64,000 bases of DNA, from contig CALNVZ010003430.1 of the NCBI GenBank assembly GCA_940671915.1, positions 18,520,168 to 18,584,167 of the forward strand. The letters run 5' to 3'. Position 1 is the stretch's first letter. Each line of letters opens with the position of its first letter. This DNA comes from Paracentrotus lividus (Eukaryota; Echinodermata; Echinoidea; Camarodonta; Echinidae). The position numbers and the translations under genes were made by a program. The notes beneath the pieces were generated by a model that had not been told where the DNA came from, did not search any database, and worked only from the letters and a program-made list of their open reading frames with translations. This document shows positions 33,775 through 46,155 of the stretch, one piece after another.

Positions 33775-35170
33775 TATAGGTTTTCCCGTTCAATTTCATC
33801 ATTTCCTCTCTCTATTTCATTTATGTTCATTCAAATTCGCGCAGCTGCCGCTTTCGTGCCGGTTGGATCATACAAATTTTCAATTCGAGCAAGGCATTTC
33901 ATTTACGTGCACGCAAATTTTCATTTGGTGTACTCAATTTCATTTATCGGCACTAACATTTTTGTTCGATGCAAACTAATTCACTATATTTTCATTCAGT
34001 TGTCAATTTCATGCACCAATTTCCCGATTCCTTCATTCAATTTAAAACCAAACGGCGACGGGCGTGCTTTGGGGCAAACAATTTCATTACTAGGAATTCT
34101 ATTTCCTACTTTGTGCACTTAATTTAATTAAACTCTTTAATTATCAGGAATATGACCATATACGCACCTCAATTTTTGAGATTGTGGAGGGATATAATCT
34201 CCCATTTCGTGATCTTATATCATGTACAAAATTCTCCATGTTCAATCGAGTTTCTATTTTTAAATGCCTTGTATTGGATTTGTCTATCTTTAATTTTAAA
34301 ATAGAACACACAAACTAACACTCAAAACCAAATTTGACTCAGTCATGCAGCATACGAATTATAAAATATGAAATCGTCAGGCAAGACAGTGTTTGTAATT
34401 TTCTGGATGTGCATTAATTTTGTATCTTACGCAATACAGATGAATACGACAGTTCATTACAAGAACTATAAATACTTTGTTCTTGAAAATCCCTCTGATC
34501 ATTATGGTTGATAATTTCTAGCCATCAATCTCCTAACAAGGAAAGCATCTTGGCATAAAGACTTAATTGTAAACAAAAAACAAAAATAAACAAAAATGCT
34601 TTTACACGACTGTAAGAACCTCGAAATGATAAGGATCTCACTTCTCGGAGACGTCTCTGCGACTGGACGTCCCCGATAATTTTTTTCCGTCGCGACGAAA
34701 AACACTTTTAAGCATGTTCGATTTTTCATGAAACGGCGCAGAGACTCGGCCATACATCTCTGAGACGTCTCCGAAACGTCTCTGCATAACTGTCTCGAAA
34801 CCGTCTCAAAACTGTCCTCATGATAAGTGAGATACCATCATAAGCTTTCACAGAAGTATCACTAAAATTTAAAATTGTATGCACTTATTTACAATTCGAT
34901 TACCTATTCGTGAATTTGTTTGAACGAAAGAAGACAAGTTATGCCGAAGCCAGCTATAAATTAAAATGAGTGCACATACATGAAATTGTATGCTCCTAAT
35001 GTGAATTCGTACTGATGATATGTAGAATCGTTTGCAAATATAGGGAATTTGAGTGAATAAAAATGAATTTGATTGACGATGCGTAAGCGCGATCGCAACT
35101 TGCGTTAAATCGTTTGATCCAAATGTGAAATTGAGTGAACGAAAGATGAAATTGAGCGGGAAAACCTATA
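33775..35170. mobile_element. 1.4-kb foldback element with TTCAATTTCATTT-type units
   Basis: TATAGGTTTTCCCG at the left is the inverse of CGGGAAAACCTATA at the right. Both arms are made of degenerate units (TTCAATTTCATTTA on the left, AAATTGAGTGAACGAAA on the right). The GAGACG element copy 2 lies inside at about 34630-34839. Confidence 0.65.
34630..34839. mobile_element. GAGACGTCTC-rich element, copy 2 (nested, ~210 bp)
   Basis: GGATCTCACTTCTCGGAGACGTCTC at the left resembles the inverse of the right end AAGTGAGATACC. The interior has CTGAGACGTCTCCGAAACGTCTC. It is a shorter relative of the 27512-28071 element. Confidence 0.6.
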
Positions 35171-36217
35171 ATAATTTTTAAAATTCAATAGCGACATGTT
35201 GAATATTAGAATTAATATCAGATATCTTTTTATTCATTGATTTTTAATAAATAGTTGTTTTCTGTATATACCATGTAGTAAGCTAAAAAGGAATTTTCAT
35301 TAAAGAAAATGGATTGATTTTAAATCACATTTATCCTTTATGAATTTATTGAAATTAGATATGATTTAAATATGAACCTTATTCATTGAAATCACGATGC
35401 TTGGGGTTTTGTTTTCAAACAAGTTATAATAAAATACACTTTCTAATGATTAAGACGGGTTTGCAATGTATTGAGGATTACAAATTATCAAATGAAAAAT
35501 AAAGTATTATTTGGGAAACAAAAACAATCAGAATTTGTGCACAATGGTTTTGTAGCAGTGGTTTATTAATTCTGTATTCATTTATAACGGTATTTTATTT
35601 GGTATGAATAATCGTACAGCGTTTAGATTTGACACTTGTAAACATTATTAAGTTTAATTACCAACACTTTAAATTAAAATACATTTTGTCTTTACACTGT
35701 TTGACGCTGTTCTTTTTGTTTTTATTTCAAATGTATTTTATTTGGATTGAGAGTTATCTCTTTAGAAGAAAAAAAAAACACAATCCTTTATTTTTTACAT
35801 CCTTTGTAAATTTATTTTCGAGTTGATAACGATTTTTATGATTATTTTTATTGGCACGATCATTCTAATCTTGTGTATTCCTAATTTTCGTTAGAAATCG
35901 GTAATTGATTGCGTAGAATAACTGGAATAGTAATCACAATTTTATTTCTAACTATAATAATGAAAATATAATACTTTTTTGCTTTATAAAGTGCTTTTAC
36001 GTTTAACAACTGATCAATTCTACAAAAAAAAAAATCGTCTATAAATCTTTTTCGGAAAGCGATAAATGTTACACTCTCCTTTGAAATACGCAGAAAAGTT
36101 TGCATAGACATGAAAAAAAAAAAATGGTTGACGTCCGACATTACTTTAGAGCTTTAAGACTGATTTAGATTAGAAGAATATGTTTCAATAATTGTTCGGC
36201 GTTGGTCAAATGACATG

Positions 36218-36253
<36 letters not shown>

Positions 36254-38140
36254 CAGAATAAGTTGAATGAAAATTGTATTTACTAAAGTTATATACTTAA
36301 AAAAAAAAAAAAAACAGCATACATGGCATTGCATTGTAGAAAGAGTTTCAGTATAATATTCACTTGCCTCTCATTCCTGCCCCATGCATGCTCAATATTT
36401 TACTCCTTTTTGGAGATTGCCATTATGGTTTGCTTCTGATGCAACAAATTAATGTTCGTCTAATCTATCTATCTATCTAAAAAGAAAGATGTGATCGAGA
36501 CTTTCGTTCTTTTAATAATTTACCAGAAGACCACGAAAATGTTTTGGATACTAATCGTAAAAAAATAAATTTTTAAATAAAATTCAATTTCTTTATTATA
36601 TGCGCTTTAACAAAATCAATGCAAATATAGATCTAATTCGGAAAGTGTATAAAATATGAAAGGAACCATTGTGCTTACTTATATTTCACACTTATCATGT
36701 GAACAGAAAATTATAATTTTTAAACACATTATGAATTAGAATAGCTTGTTAATAGTATTTCAAGACATACACGATTATAACGACTTTAAAATAATGTTTC
36801 GATCATTAATCATATAGCGTGGCATTTTCAGTTAGGCTTTGGAATGACAATGAAAATCATATTTTTTGTTTGTTTGTTTTTGTTTTTAAACTGTTGTGAA
36901 AAGATTGAACGACTGCAGGTTTCAAAGCATTAACACGATTTAGAATAACTTTCATTAGCACTAACTTTGTTTGGTTTTATAGAAAAAAAGAAGAAGAAAT
37001 GAAACCCTATAAACCAGTGAAAAACTGTCTAAAAATTTGGATGAAAAAAAAAAAATTTTATTTGTGTGAGAAAAGCCATACCCATCTCTCAAATCTGAAA
37101 TAAAAATATAAGAGAGTTTTACACTATAATAACAGATGAGTCTAATAAGTATGTCTATAAACTATGAAAAAAATAATAATAAAAGCGACCAATTTAAGAG
37201 AACTATTTATTTATTTAATTGTTTTATAGTAGTATTTTAAATTACTTCGAAAATGATAAACATAATTTGCTGTTACGATTATTATCGTTTTCATGTAATT
37301 TTCAGTAATATTCTCTTCTCTTGCAGAAAATTACAACAGCAAAAAATTCCTCGGAGGGTTTGAGAAAGTATACACTCTTATCTTTTATATTATAACTCAT
37401 ATTCCTATTAGCCTATATGATATTTATAAAAACGATGTTGATTGTTTTAAAACAGGCAATAACATTAATGATCGTTTTACACTTTATTATTATGATGCTA
37501 ATCAGAAGAAGAAGAAGAAGAAGAAGAAAAAAAAAAACACAAAAGAAAAACATTTGCTTGCTTTTGGTGGATGTCAGCCGGGATGTCAGCCTTTTTATAG
37601 CTTTCATTTCATCAATAATTCTATCTCAGTAATTCTTCATTAATAACAAATAATTAATACAAACTGAGCAAAATTGAATTTCCAATATTTCATAACATCA
37701 AGATCATAAGTCGTCTTCGTACATTTTCTTTGGCTGAGATAAGGAAATACACGAAGACGTAGCCGTGTTAGTGTTTGTATAAAATATTGAATTCTAATAA
37801 TGACAAATGGATTCAATTATTGAGGACGATATTTATTCGTTTCTATAGGTCTACTTTTCTTTCCCTCCTTCTTTTAAGAGGAAATATAGTCCGAACTTAA
37901 TCGAATTTCAGTATAGTCAAAATGATTTGCAATACATTAATGCCTGGAACTAACTGATATTACAGGCGCGTTTCAAATCTTCATATTATCATGTTGTCTG
38001 TGCGAAATTATATATATCATTGTATATTGCGAAGGCAGAAGAACTATTGCATGTATAGCATATAATATAGACGAATATTAACTAATGTAGAATTACCACC
38101 GTTTTTTGTTGCGTTCAATCTGTCGCTTGCTTTGTGAATG
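35171..38140. other. AT-rich intergenic stretch upstream of Cbx
   Basis: Apart from T/A runs (36220-36249, 36300-36315) and a small GAAGAA array at 37505-37530, no gene, RNA or transposon end was recognised. Confidence 0.5.
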
Positions 38141-38152
38141 CCCTTTAGGACG

Positions 38153-38160
38153 TGACGTCA
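38153..38160 (+). promoter_or_regulatory. Full consensus CRE (TGACGTCA) upstream of Cbx
   Basis: TGACGTCA is the palindromic CREB/ATF site. It lies about 430 bases upstream of the Cbx start codon, in a stretch of higher complexity that probably includes the promoter. The surrounding ACGTGACGTCACACA also occurs in the foldback at 7547-8050. Confidence 0.45.
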
Positions 38161-38587
38161 CACATGTGTTTATTATGGGATATGCTTATGAGCGACATGC
38201 GACACACAACGCGTGTTCTTCTATTGACTGGGGAAAAAATGTGTGGTATATTGTGTGTGTATTGAACTGTTCGACCATGTGAGTGAGTGAGAGCAGGCGA
38301 TATTATTATACAGTAAAAAGAAGGCACGGGCCTCAGCGCCAAGAACGATTGTACTGCGTGTATACGAGTTCCGTGTTATAAAAAAAACCCTGAGCCAAAA
38401 AGCATTCAAACGCATGAAGTGATTGTAATTACATAGAACTCTATACTACGACCACGAGAACTGTTTTAGAGAAGATTCTTATTCCAAGAACGGCCTGCGG
38501 CTCGTTTGTGTGACCCCCTTGAGGTACTTGCGAACGAGCACAGACGATTCAGACATTGAAGACCACGACTGAGTCATTCTCGAAACG

Positions 38588-38668
38588 ATGGAAGAAGAAG
38601 AAGAACAACTGGACGGCGATGAGCAAGTTTTCGCAGCTGAAGAGTTAAAACAGAAGAGAGTTAGGAAG
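38588..38668 (+). CDS. CBX: Cbx coding exon 1 (residues 1-27)
   Basis: A short acidic N-terminus, then DEQVFAAEELKQKRVRK, the first strand of the chromodomain with cage residue F15. Donor GTATTA, phase 0. Confidence 0.93.
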
Positions 38669-41600
38669 GTATTAAAAACCAAGAGGCTTGGTATTAATTA
38701 TCTTCCATGCATGCTGGCCAGCATCTCTAGATCTATATTTTATTTCGCTGTTTTAGGCCAAGCATGGTCTGCTATAGGACTAATAACTTTAATAAATCTT
38801 TAATTATGTTGGACCGTCTTTAATTCATACAGTTTATTCAAAAAGTTGTTTCTAATTCTCTACTTTAACTTTTGTTTTCTTCCAGGGAAAAGTCGAGTAT
38901 TTAGTGAAATGGAAAGGATGGACTCCCAAGTAAGTATTTTAAGCTATTTCCTTTTTCTTTTTCAGCAACTATTTCCCCCCCTCTTTTTCCCCCCTCCCCC
39001 CCAATCGGTGGAAGGTTTTAATTCTTTGTTGTTGTTTAGTTTTTGATAGTTTAATCTCTTTTTTTTTTAATTAGTCAGAATTGAGCCTTACCATTATATT
39101 AAGATTGCCAAAGTTATCATGTTTAGGTTTTTTTGTTTTTTGTTTTTTGTTTTTTATTATTTTTTTTAGCCCTTCACCTTTCTCTCTCTCTCTTTCTTTC
39201 TTCTTCCAGACACAATACTTGGGAACCGGAGGAGAATATTCTAGATGAGCGACTCGTCCGACTTTACGAATCCAGGTTCGTATATGTTTTCCTATAAAAA
39301 GTTTTATTTTGTGAAAATTCGATTAACATGGAGGACAACTTTACCAACTTGTTTATTAAGGTGTTTTTTTTTTTGTTTTTTTTTTCAGCAAAAATTCATT
39401 ACATAATTTTCTTCTTTTTCCTTCTTCGTTTTATACGATCTCCATGAAATGTTTTTGTCCTTTTTAACCTTTTCCTTTGGTATTAGGAGAAGACTGGGCC
39501 CTATTAATTTTTAGATTTTTTAGAATCCAGCATAAAAAAAAATGATAAGCAAAGATCGGCATAAAGAATTTAACAAAAAATCAAAGATATTTTTTGTTTG
39601 TTTTCAAAGTCTGTTTCTAATTTCTGTCAACGAAAGACCAATAAATAAAAACCTCAAGTCCTATTGACGAGTTAAATAATTAATATCCTTGTCTCTTACT
39701 CGGGAAAGAAAGGATAATTAAAATTTAGGTATTATAAAAATACAATTTTTTTTTACAGACTTGAAGAAAAGAAAACATCGCCGCCACAAACATCCAAACC
39801 AGGTAGAAAGCCTGGAAGGAGAAAGGTAAGTGATCTCAAAATATCTCAAATAAACTTTTCGTTCAATTAATCTTTTTTTTTTACTTGAAGGTTATAACTT
39901 ATAAAACAAACAATTTTTAGAACCCTCAATTTTCTGATTCCTGTGCAAAATATGCAATTTATGCAACTTTTATTCAAGCAGAAAACCAAAAATAATCTTT
40001 CATGAAACTATAGCCTATCTAAATTTTGCAGTTTGTTCAAGATAAAGATTTGTGATCGTTTAGAAGTCGAAAAAGGTTGTCAAACTAACATGACTAAATC
40101 GTTAGGGCCTATAACACTTTAGTTCAAGAAAATATACAACGTTTCATGTAAAATTGATGATTTATATATATTTTGTTAAAATGATTTTTTAAAGACCTCA
40201 AAATATATATTATCGATGTTTAATATTTTTCAAAAATATTCTCATCGTTATTGAATATAGGCCTACTTAAAGGGGAATTATCCCCTCAGGGAAATTTAGC
40301 TTCAGTGAATGGAGACAAACCCCCAAAACATATTGGGAAAGTTTCAGAAAAATCAGGCAATGAATATAAGAGAGATATGAATTTTTAGATTTTGAGATCA
40401 CTTATGATATGGAGATCCTCCAATTGGCAACGTGACCATGATGTGTGATGTAATGCAGGGAGATCTTTTCCATATCTACTGTACACATTGTACTAAAATC
40501 CTCTTTTTTCTTGATTCTAAACGGAGAATAAAGAATCTTTTTTATGGGATGACTTGTAAATGTATGAAAGTCATAATATATCATGAAAAGAAAAGCTGTT
40601 CTATCATTAGAATGAAAATAAAGAGACATTTTGAATAGTTTTTGTGCACACCATATATGGTGATGCACATATATGGGGAGTTCTCCCTTTGTGACATCAC
40701 AAATGGTGACCGCGTTGCCAATGGGAGACCTCCTATGTCATTAGAGATCTCAATATTCAAATACTCATAACTTTCTTATCATTATTTTATCCGATTTTCA
40801 CCAAATCTTCAATAATGTGCTTATTTGATTTTTCTGCATCTACAGTAAGCCAACTATCTACAAAGGGACAATTCTCCTTTAAATACTTAAATGCTGATAT
40901 TATCCAAAATGATATAACCAAGAAAATATAATGTCAGGAAATGAAGCGGGTAGAGATAGGGCCGACATATTATCTGCCATTAGATTCGATATTAAATCTC
41001 CAGTCCAGTCCATGGAAATATTATTATCTGATTTTTGTCTGATATTAATTTTCTTATACGAAATTCTATCAAACCAATCGGACGCATCGAGAAAAAAAAT
41101 TTTATGGAGATAAATGCGTTTGTTTTGTAGTTGAAATATAATCATGCATTGTTTGTTATCTGTTATTTTTAACCTGGACAGGCGCTCTTTATATAGCCTA
41201 TCTGATCGCGATTAGACATAATTCATTGATATCATCAATTAATTGATGATCGATGAAAGTAATTTCTCTGAAATTTATTTTATTATGATGATTATATTTT
41301 GAAATCAACCCGTATATATTGCACGAGGAGCTTTTCAAATATTTTCTTTATCATACACAATCTTTCGCGAGGCGTATTTCAAAAACTAAATCGAATAAAG
41401 GGAAATTAGCATATAATATTATATTTTGTTATGTATAGATCGATTTATGTGAATTTCAGAATGATCTTTAGTCATTTACAAGGAAAACGCAACTTAAATG
41501 TAAACATTGAGCCTATACTATGATTGTTTGTGTGTTATTGTGTTTTGCATATTCAATGATAATGGCTTATACGTCAACATGCATGGTCAATGAGTTTACT

Positions 41601-44600
41601 GAAAAATATTTTGTAATTGATCGACGTAGGCTATACATGTTTCGTCATTTAGGAATATTATGTTATAAGAAATATCCTATATTTTTAGGTTTTCTGAAAC
41701 CATACAATTATTTCCATTAGTTTGATGAATATTAATTGTATTTTTGATGACGAGGCGCGCGTTATCCTGTCGATTCCAAGCAAGTATGAATCACTTTTCC
41801 GCTGACTTTAAAACGATTTCCCGCCCACGAATTATTATGGCTACCGTGCAGGAATATTTAAGCCTATATTATTTTGAATGTGGCGATATACTGAAATGTT
41901 TTCCAAAAGAATTCGAAATTATTAAAAGGAAATTGTTCGGTTTGAAAGGGTCTATTGGCTGGTTAAAGTCGTGTCGTTCGAGTGCAACAATACCTACCTG
42001 AATTTGAAGTTTAAGGCAAGAGCGTTATGTTTGATTATTATTGTAAATTCTGTACAATGGATATTAAGATCAGAGCGCTGTTTTTAAACATAATCTGAAA
42101 ATATTGATAATAGGAAAAGGGACAAATTGATAAAAAAAAAAAGGTATTAAAGTATATCATTTCCTCAATAAGGGCAATTTTCAAACACATGCATGCAGAT
42201 ATAGTCCTTACTCTTTCAATATTCGTGATATTTGTGAAAGTGTATTTCTCGACATCACTCCCAGTTTACCTTAAACTTGTAGCCAGTGTCAATAAATAGA
42301 TTTAAATTATGCACCTTGAAAAAGAGCTCAAAAGGAGCCGACTTCTTTTCTGGCTGATCGTGTGGTCGACGACATCTGGTTTGAAAAAAAAAATCAAGGA
42401 AAAAGGAAGGAATTCCAAATCTTCCATCATTTTTTTGTTGTTTTGTTTGTTTTTTGGGCCAAATCAGGAGGGGGTTAGACATTTTATATGATGCCCCCAA
42501 ACAATAATAATTCGTTGGGCGTTGGCCTACCCCCCCCCCCTCCCCCCACCTCTTCCGATTGACACCGCCTGAAACTAACGGTTTGGAAACGCTTTGGTGT
42601 CAAACATGTGTAAATGTGTAAAATGAAAAGAAAAAAGTTGCTGAACTTAGCTGGAAATACCAGTTAGGCCTACAAATTTGATATAAATTTCAAATTATTT
42701 CATCGAAATCATCAGTTTTACTCACTAAACTAAATTTTGTCTTAGTCCTGATGCAGAACGATTATGTCACTGACTCACTGTCATGACACCCTGGTCAAGA
42801 CATTTAAACCATTATTTGTGTTGCTTATAACACGTTCCCATATACTTGGTTTTGTGTATATTAAAATGCTCATGACAAGTTATAATGATTTATTTTATTT
42901 ATTTATTTATTTTTTATTGTCTTATTCAGACATTAGAACTATTTTCCACAATTCAGGTTCATGACTTTATGGGGGAAATTAAAAACAAAAACTAAAAAAC
43001 AAAGCTAATCTGTATGAATTTAACCCGCATTTATTATTCATGCATGACTAATTTAATGATCATTGAATTATGAAGGTTATACGTTTGCCTTTTTCATCGT
43101 AGGTATTAAGTTATAATAAGATTCTTATGGGTTTAATGTTTTGGTTGTTATTGATTCCCCTTGTTTCACTAAAACCCATAGAAATACTTGCAAGTATTTT
43201 TACATAGAAATTAATTTTCAATCTAAGTTTGCTTTAAGTTATATAGGACTGCTTGTTGTTGTAGGGAATTATCATATATTTTTTAATTAATGTGTTCGGA
43301 ATAGGGAGATATGCGTTACAAATTCAATATCAGGTGCATGTTTCATAATATGCCTATGATTATGTTCAGATTATATTCTCCAAGATATTTCAAATGTGAA
43401 AAATAAGAATCGTTCCATACGTGCATGACTTCTAAAGTCTGAGGGAAAATAAATCATATATAATGAAAAATATGGATTTTCTTAGTTATTGAAATTTAAA
43501 GATTATTCTTGCATGGAGACCTATTTTAAGAGTGAGCTATATAACGATATTTGGAATCCATATTGCATACACTAGTTGTTGTTATGTCGGACATAGTATT
43601 AAAATAACTAAGAAAACCTGTCTATGTTCGGATACAAAATGTATGGATTGTTTTTACTTTTGGTCTTCCTTTCAATTGACTATTTCTATTTTGTACAATA
43701 CGCCTTAGTTCGATTTAGGGCCTATGATTATTATGATCATTACTGATTATGATTATTATGTTGGCGAAATCGCCATTATAATAATACTACATTGTAAGCA
43801 TGTTTGGTCTTAACATTATCCTTGTGATTTGTAATGATAGGCCTTTAGTTGCATTTTCTTCTAATAGCATTCTCTTGAATATATTTCCAATTTTTCTCCT
43901 TTTTTCCATTAAAAAAAAAATCTCTCTCCAAATTTTATTGTTTGAAATGGAAATTCTTTTTGCCCAATTGATCATTGTCCCGCAGCCACTGAGCAACGCC
44001 AGATCGACGTTGCTCTATCCCTTTCTTGTTGAACGCCATATATAGGGTAGTGCTGCAAACCTCAATTTTTAAATTTCTTTTGGTATGACGCTTAGAACAT
44101 AGAACATGTAGAATCAGCCAAAATTCAAACAATTGAATGATTTACCGTATGGCCAAATGACAGCTTGTGAAAATACGTTGGGTATGTAAGTGTAGGGGGA
44201 GAGAGAGAGAGATATTCATCAATAGCATTTATTTATGCAATATGCTAACTCATAACGAGCATAATACCCGGATTTAAAATAAAATGATACGATACATATA
44301 ATATAGACGTCATTCGTGCCGAACAATGACAATGGATATGTAAACAATAATCAGTTGTATTTGCTCTAGTTGTAATCACGGATATATAAATATTATATAT
44401 ACATGTATATCTCCACATTGTACTCACGATAATGGGGAAAATGTGAAAAATATTACTATAATTTTGGACAACATTAATGCTACCGGTTGATATCAATAAT
44501 TTATAGCGCACGGTTAGGTCTACATTAAACGTTCTGGAACTGCAGCTGTTGTAGAAAAATCCATTGTTGTGTTTTGAACTATACTCTTGTACACAACGAC

Positions 44601-46155
44601 TTTTGGCCTTGAAGCGACTCTAGGTCAACTTCTAATTAAAGTGTGGAGGAAATATTTTGCAGGGGGAATTATTAAATAAAAGATAAATTTTGGGCCCTAC
44701 ATGTCCCACAATTCAGAGAGATATCCAAAAGTGACAGAAGTAATATATTAACACATAGGAGGCTACGTTTGTTTGTTTTTGTTTGTTTGTTTGTTTTTTG
44801 TATTTGAAATGATTAATTTTGCTCAGCTCCGTTTGTATTGACATTTAAATTGGCTTCTGTGTTTTAATAGATTATTGAATCACGAACTAAACAAAGTTTG
44901 AATGCTGAGGTCATCAATAGAGGACGTTCGTGGTCCCTCGACTGTCCAATTAAAAAAAAGTAAGAACTTTCCAGCATTTCTTGTTTCTTTGAATAAGAGT
45001 CATAATCGCATTTCTTCTCATCCTATATATCTTTTCACTTTTCAGTCAACCACCGATGTCGTGGAAGTTCTTAGTGTACCTAGATCTCCTGGACGATCAC
45101 CGGGCCGACCTCCGTTGATTCGCACTCGTGGGCGCGGTCGTGGACGAGGGCGTGGGCGAGGCAGAGGTCGTGGTCGTGGAAGTGCTATGGTAATCGGTGG
45201 TGGAAGTCGTATCAGCACTTTAGGCCGCGGTCGGGGTCGTGGTGGTAGGGTAGGGCGTGGTCGTGGTCGTGCTACACATCATTTGAAAAGAACAGAGAGT
45301 CTACCAGAGGGCATCGCATCGTTCCTGGTCGTCGGGCAGAGTCCGAGAGTGGATGTTAATTCAAACTCCACCCCATTCTTCTTCAAAGACGATATCATAA
45401 ACTCCAGTAACAATGAGGATGGTGATGATGAGGATGAGGATGAGGAGGATGAGGATGATGATATCGATGATGAAGATGAAGTACGAGATGAGTATATACC
45501 TGGCGATGTGGTAGGCGTAACTGAGGATGAACTGAATATTACAGAAACTCCCATTGTTGATGTGGAATCTATAGACATTAGCTCTTCGAACCCCATGCCT
45601 GAGGTAACCACCGCCAGCGAAGAAGATTTCGTCATAGCAACGCAACCTCCTCCTAAGAAGGTAGCGAGGAAAAGAACAAAAGAATCCACAAAAACTGCCG
45701 CGGGTAAGAAGCCCAAAGAAATCAAACGTGACTTTGAATTAAATCTTAGCGAATTTGCGGTGAAGCCTAGCCCGCCCCCACTACCACCTACCGCTTTCCT
45801 GTGGAAGCCCAGACAGTCTCTGCTTCCTGCAGGGGAGGTCCTCATCACCGATGTTACAGCTTCAGATGTGACCATTACCGTCAGGGAATGTGGCACCAGT
45901 CGTGGTTTCTTCAAGGAACAGAAGCCGACGGTGGAAGGGACATCGACGACGACGACGAGACCCTCCAACGACGACGTCAAATCAGAGGGCGCAATGACGT
46001 CATCCATGCCCGTTTCGACCACGACGAGCGAGGGTGAGGTGTCCAAAATGGCCGATGATGCTGATGGGGCGAGTATGGATGTGGACGAGGTCGAGGTGAA
46101 GGTCGAGAGCAATGGCCAATCAGAAGCTGACACGTCATCCCTCACCAACTCGTAG
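38588..46155 (+). CDS. CBX: Polycomb-class chromobox protein (Cbx2/4/6/7/8 type), complete 5-exon model
   Basis: The model joins 38588-38668, 38886-38929, 39210-39275, 39759-39825 and 45046-46155, totalling 1368 nt (455 residues plus TAG). Residues about 13-65 form the chromodomain that binds trimethylated H3K27. The aromatic cage is F15, W36 and W39, with the signature VEYLVKWKGW and NTWEPEENILD. Next come an AT-hook-like KPGRKPGRRK (about 78-86), SPGRSPGRPPL, a long RG-repeat basic tract, an acidic Asp/Glu tract (about 209-235), a KKVARKRTKE basic patch, and the Pc box (about 335-376; FLWKPRQSLLPAGEVLITDV, then TVRECGTSRGFF), which in this family binds RING1 in PRC1. About 79 residues follow the Pc box, whereas vertebrate family members end close to it. 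The start ATG has A at -3 and G at +4. The Pc box separates it from HP1-class proteins. Which vertebrate paralogue it resembles most cannot be decided; it is probably pre-duplication. Confidence 0.95.
38886..38929 (+). CDS. CBX: Cbx coding exon 2 (44 nt)
   Basis: GKVEYLVKWKGWTP, carrying cage residues W36 and W39. Acceptor TTTTCTTCCAG and donor GTAAGT. It is too short to be found as an open frame on its own. Confidence 0.95.
39210..39275 (+). CDS. CBX: Cbx coding exon 3 (66 nt)
   Basis: HNTWEPEENILDERLVRLYES completes the chromodomain. Acceptor CTTCTTCCAG and donor GTTCGT, a slightly weak donor. Confidence 0.95.
39759..39825 (+). CDS. CBX: Cbx coding exon 4 (67 nt)
   Basis: LEEKKTSPPQTSKPGRKPGR, then RK, containing an AT-hook-like core. 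Acceptor TTTTTTTTACAG and donor GTAAGT, phase 0 into exon 5. Confidence 0.92.
39826..45045 (+). other. Cbx intron 4 (5.2 kb)
   Basis: AT-rich. The only recognisable content is the TTAA foldback at 40267-40882, homopolymers, and a poly-C patch near 42530. No extra exon was recognised. The open frame that precedes exon 5 (from 44902) is intronic. Confidence 0.7.
40267..40882. mobile_element. TTAA-flanked long-TIR foldback element, subfamily C
   Basis: TTAAAGGGGAATTATCCCC at the left; GGGACAATTCTCCTTTAA at the right. The arms share GATATGAATTTTTAGATTTTGAGATC-type sequence and its inverse, CAATTGGCAACG/CGTTGCCAATGGG, and a TGTGACATCACA element at the inner edge of the right arm. It has the same plan as subfamilies A and B with diverged sequence. 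Confidence 0.7.
45046..46155 (+). CDS. CBX: Cbx coding exon 5, terminal (residues 87-455)
   Basis: Acceptor TTTTCACTTTTCAG. It encodes the RG-rich tract, acidic tract, basic patch, Pc box and the C-terminal extension, which contains the PsiKxE motifs VKSE and VKVE. An antisense frame of 317 codons over this exon is a compositional shadow. Confidence 0.94.
   Translation, partial: STTDVVEVLSVPRSPGRSPGRPPLIRTRGRGRGRGRGRGRGRGRGSAMVIGGGSRISTLGRGRGRGGRVGRGRGRATHHLKRTESLPEGIASFLVVGQSPRVDVNSNSTPFFFKDDIINSSNNEDGDDEDEDEEDEDDDIDDEDEVRDEYIPGDVVGVTEDELNITETPIVDVESIDISSSNPMPEVTTASEEDFVIATQPPPKKVARKRTKESTKTAAGKKPKEIKRDFELNLSEFAVKPSPPPLPPTAFLWKPRQSLLPAGEVLITDVTASDVTITVRECGTSRGFFKEQKPTVEGTSTTTTRPSNDDVKSEGAMTSSMPVSTTTSEGEVSKMADDADGASMDVDEVEVKVESNGQSEADTSSLTNS

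Noticed and set aside
44902-45045. Upstream extension of the Cbx exon 5 open frame
   Set aside because: It lies before a good TTTTCACTTTTCAG acceptor, and exon 4 joins in phase at 45046, so the extension is intronic.
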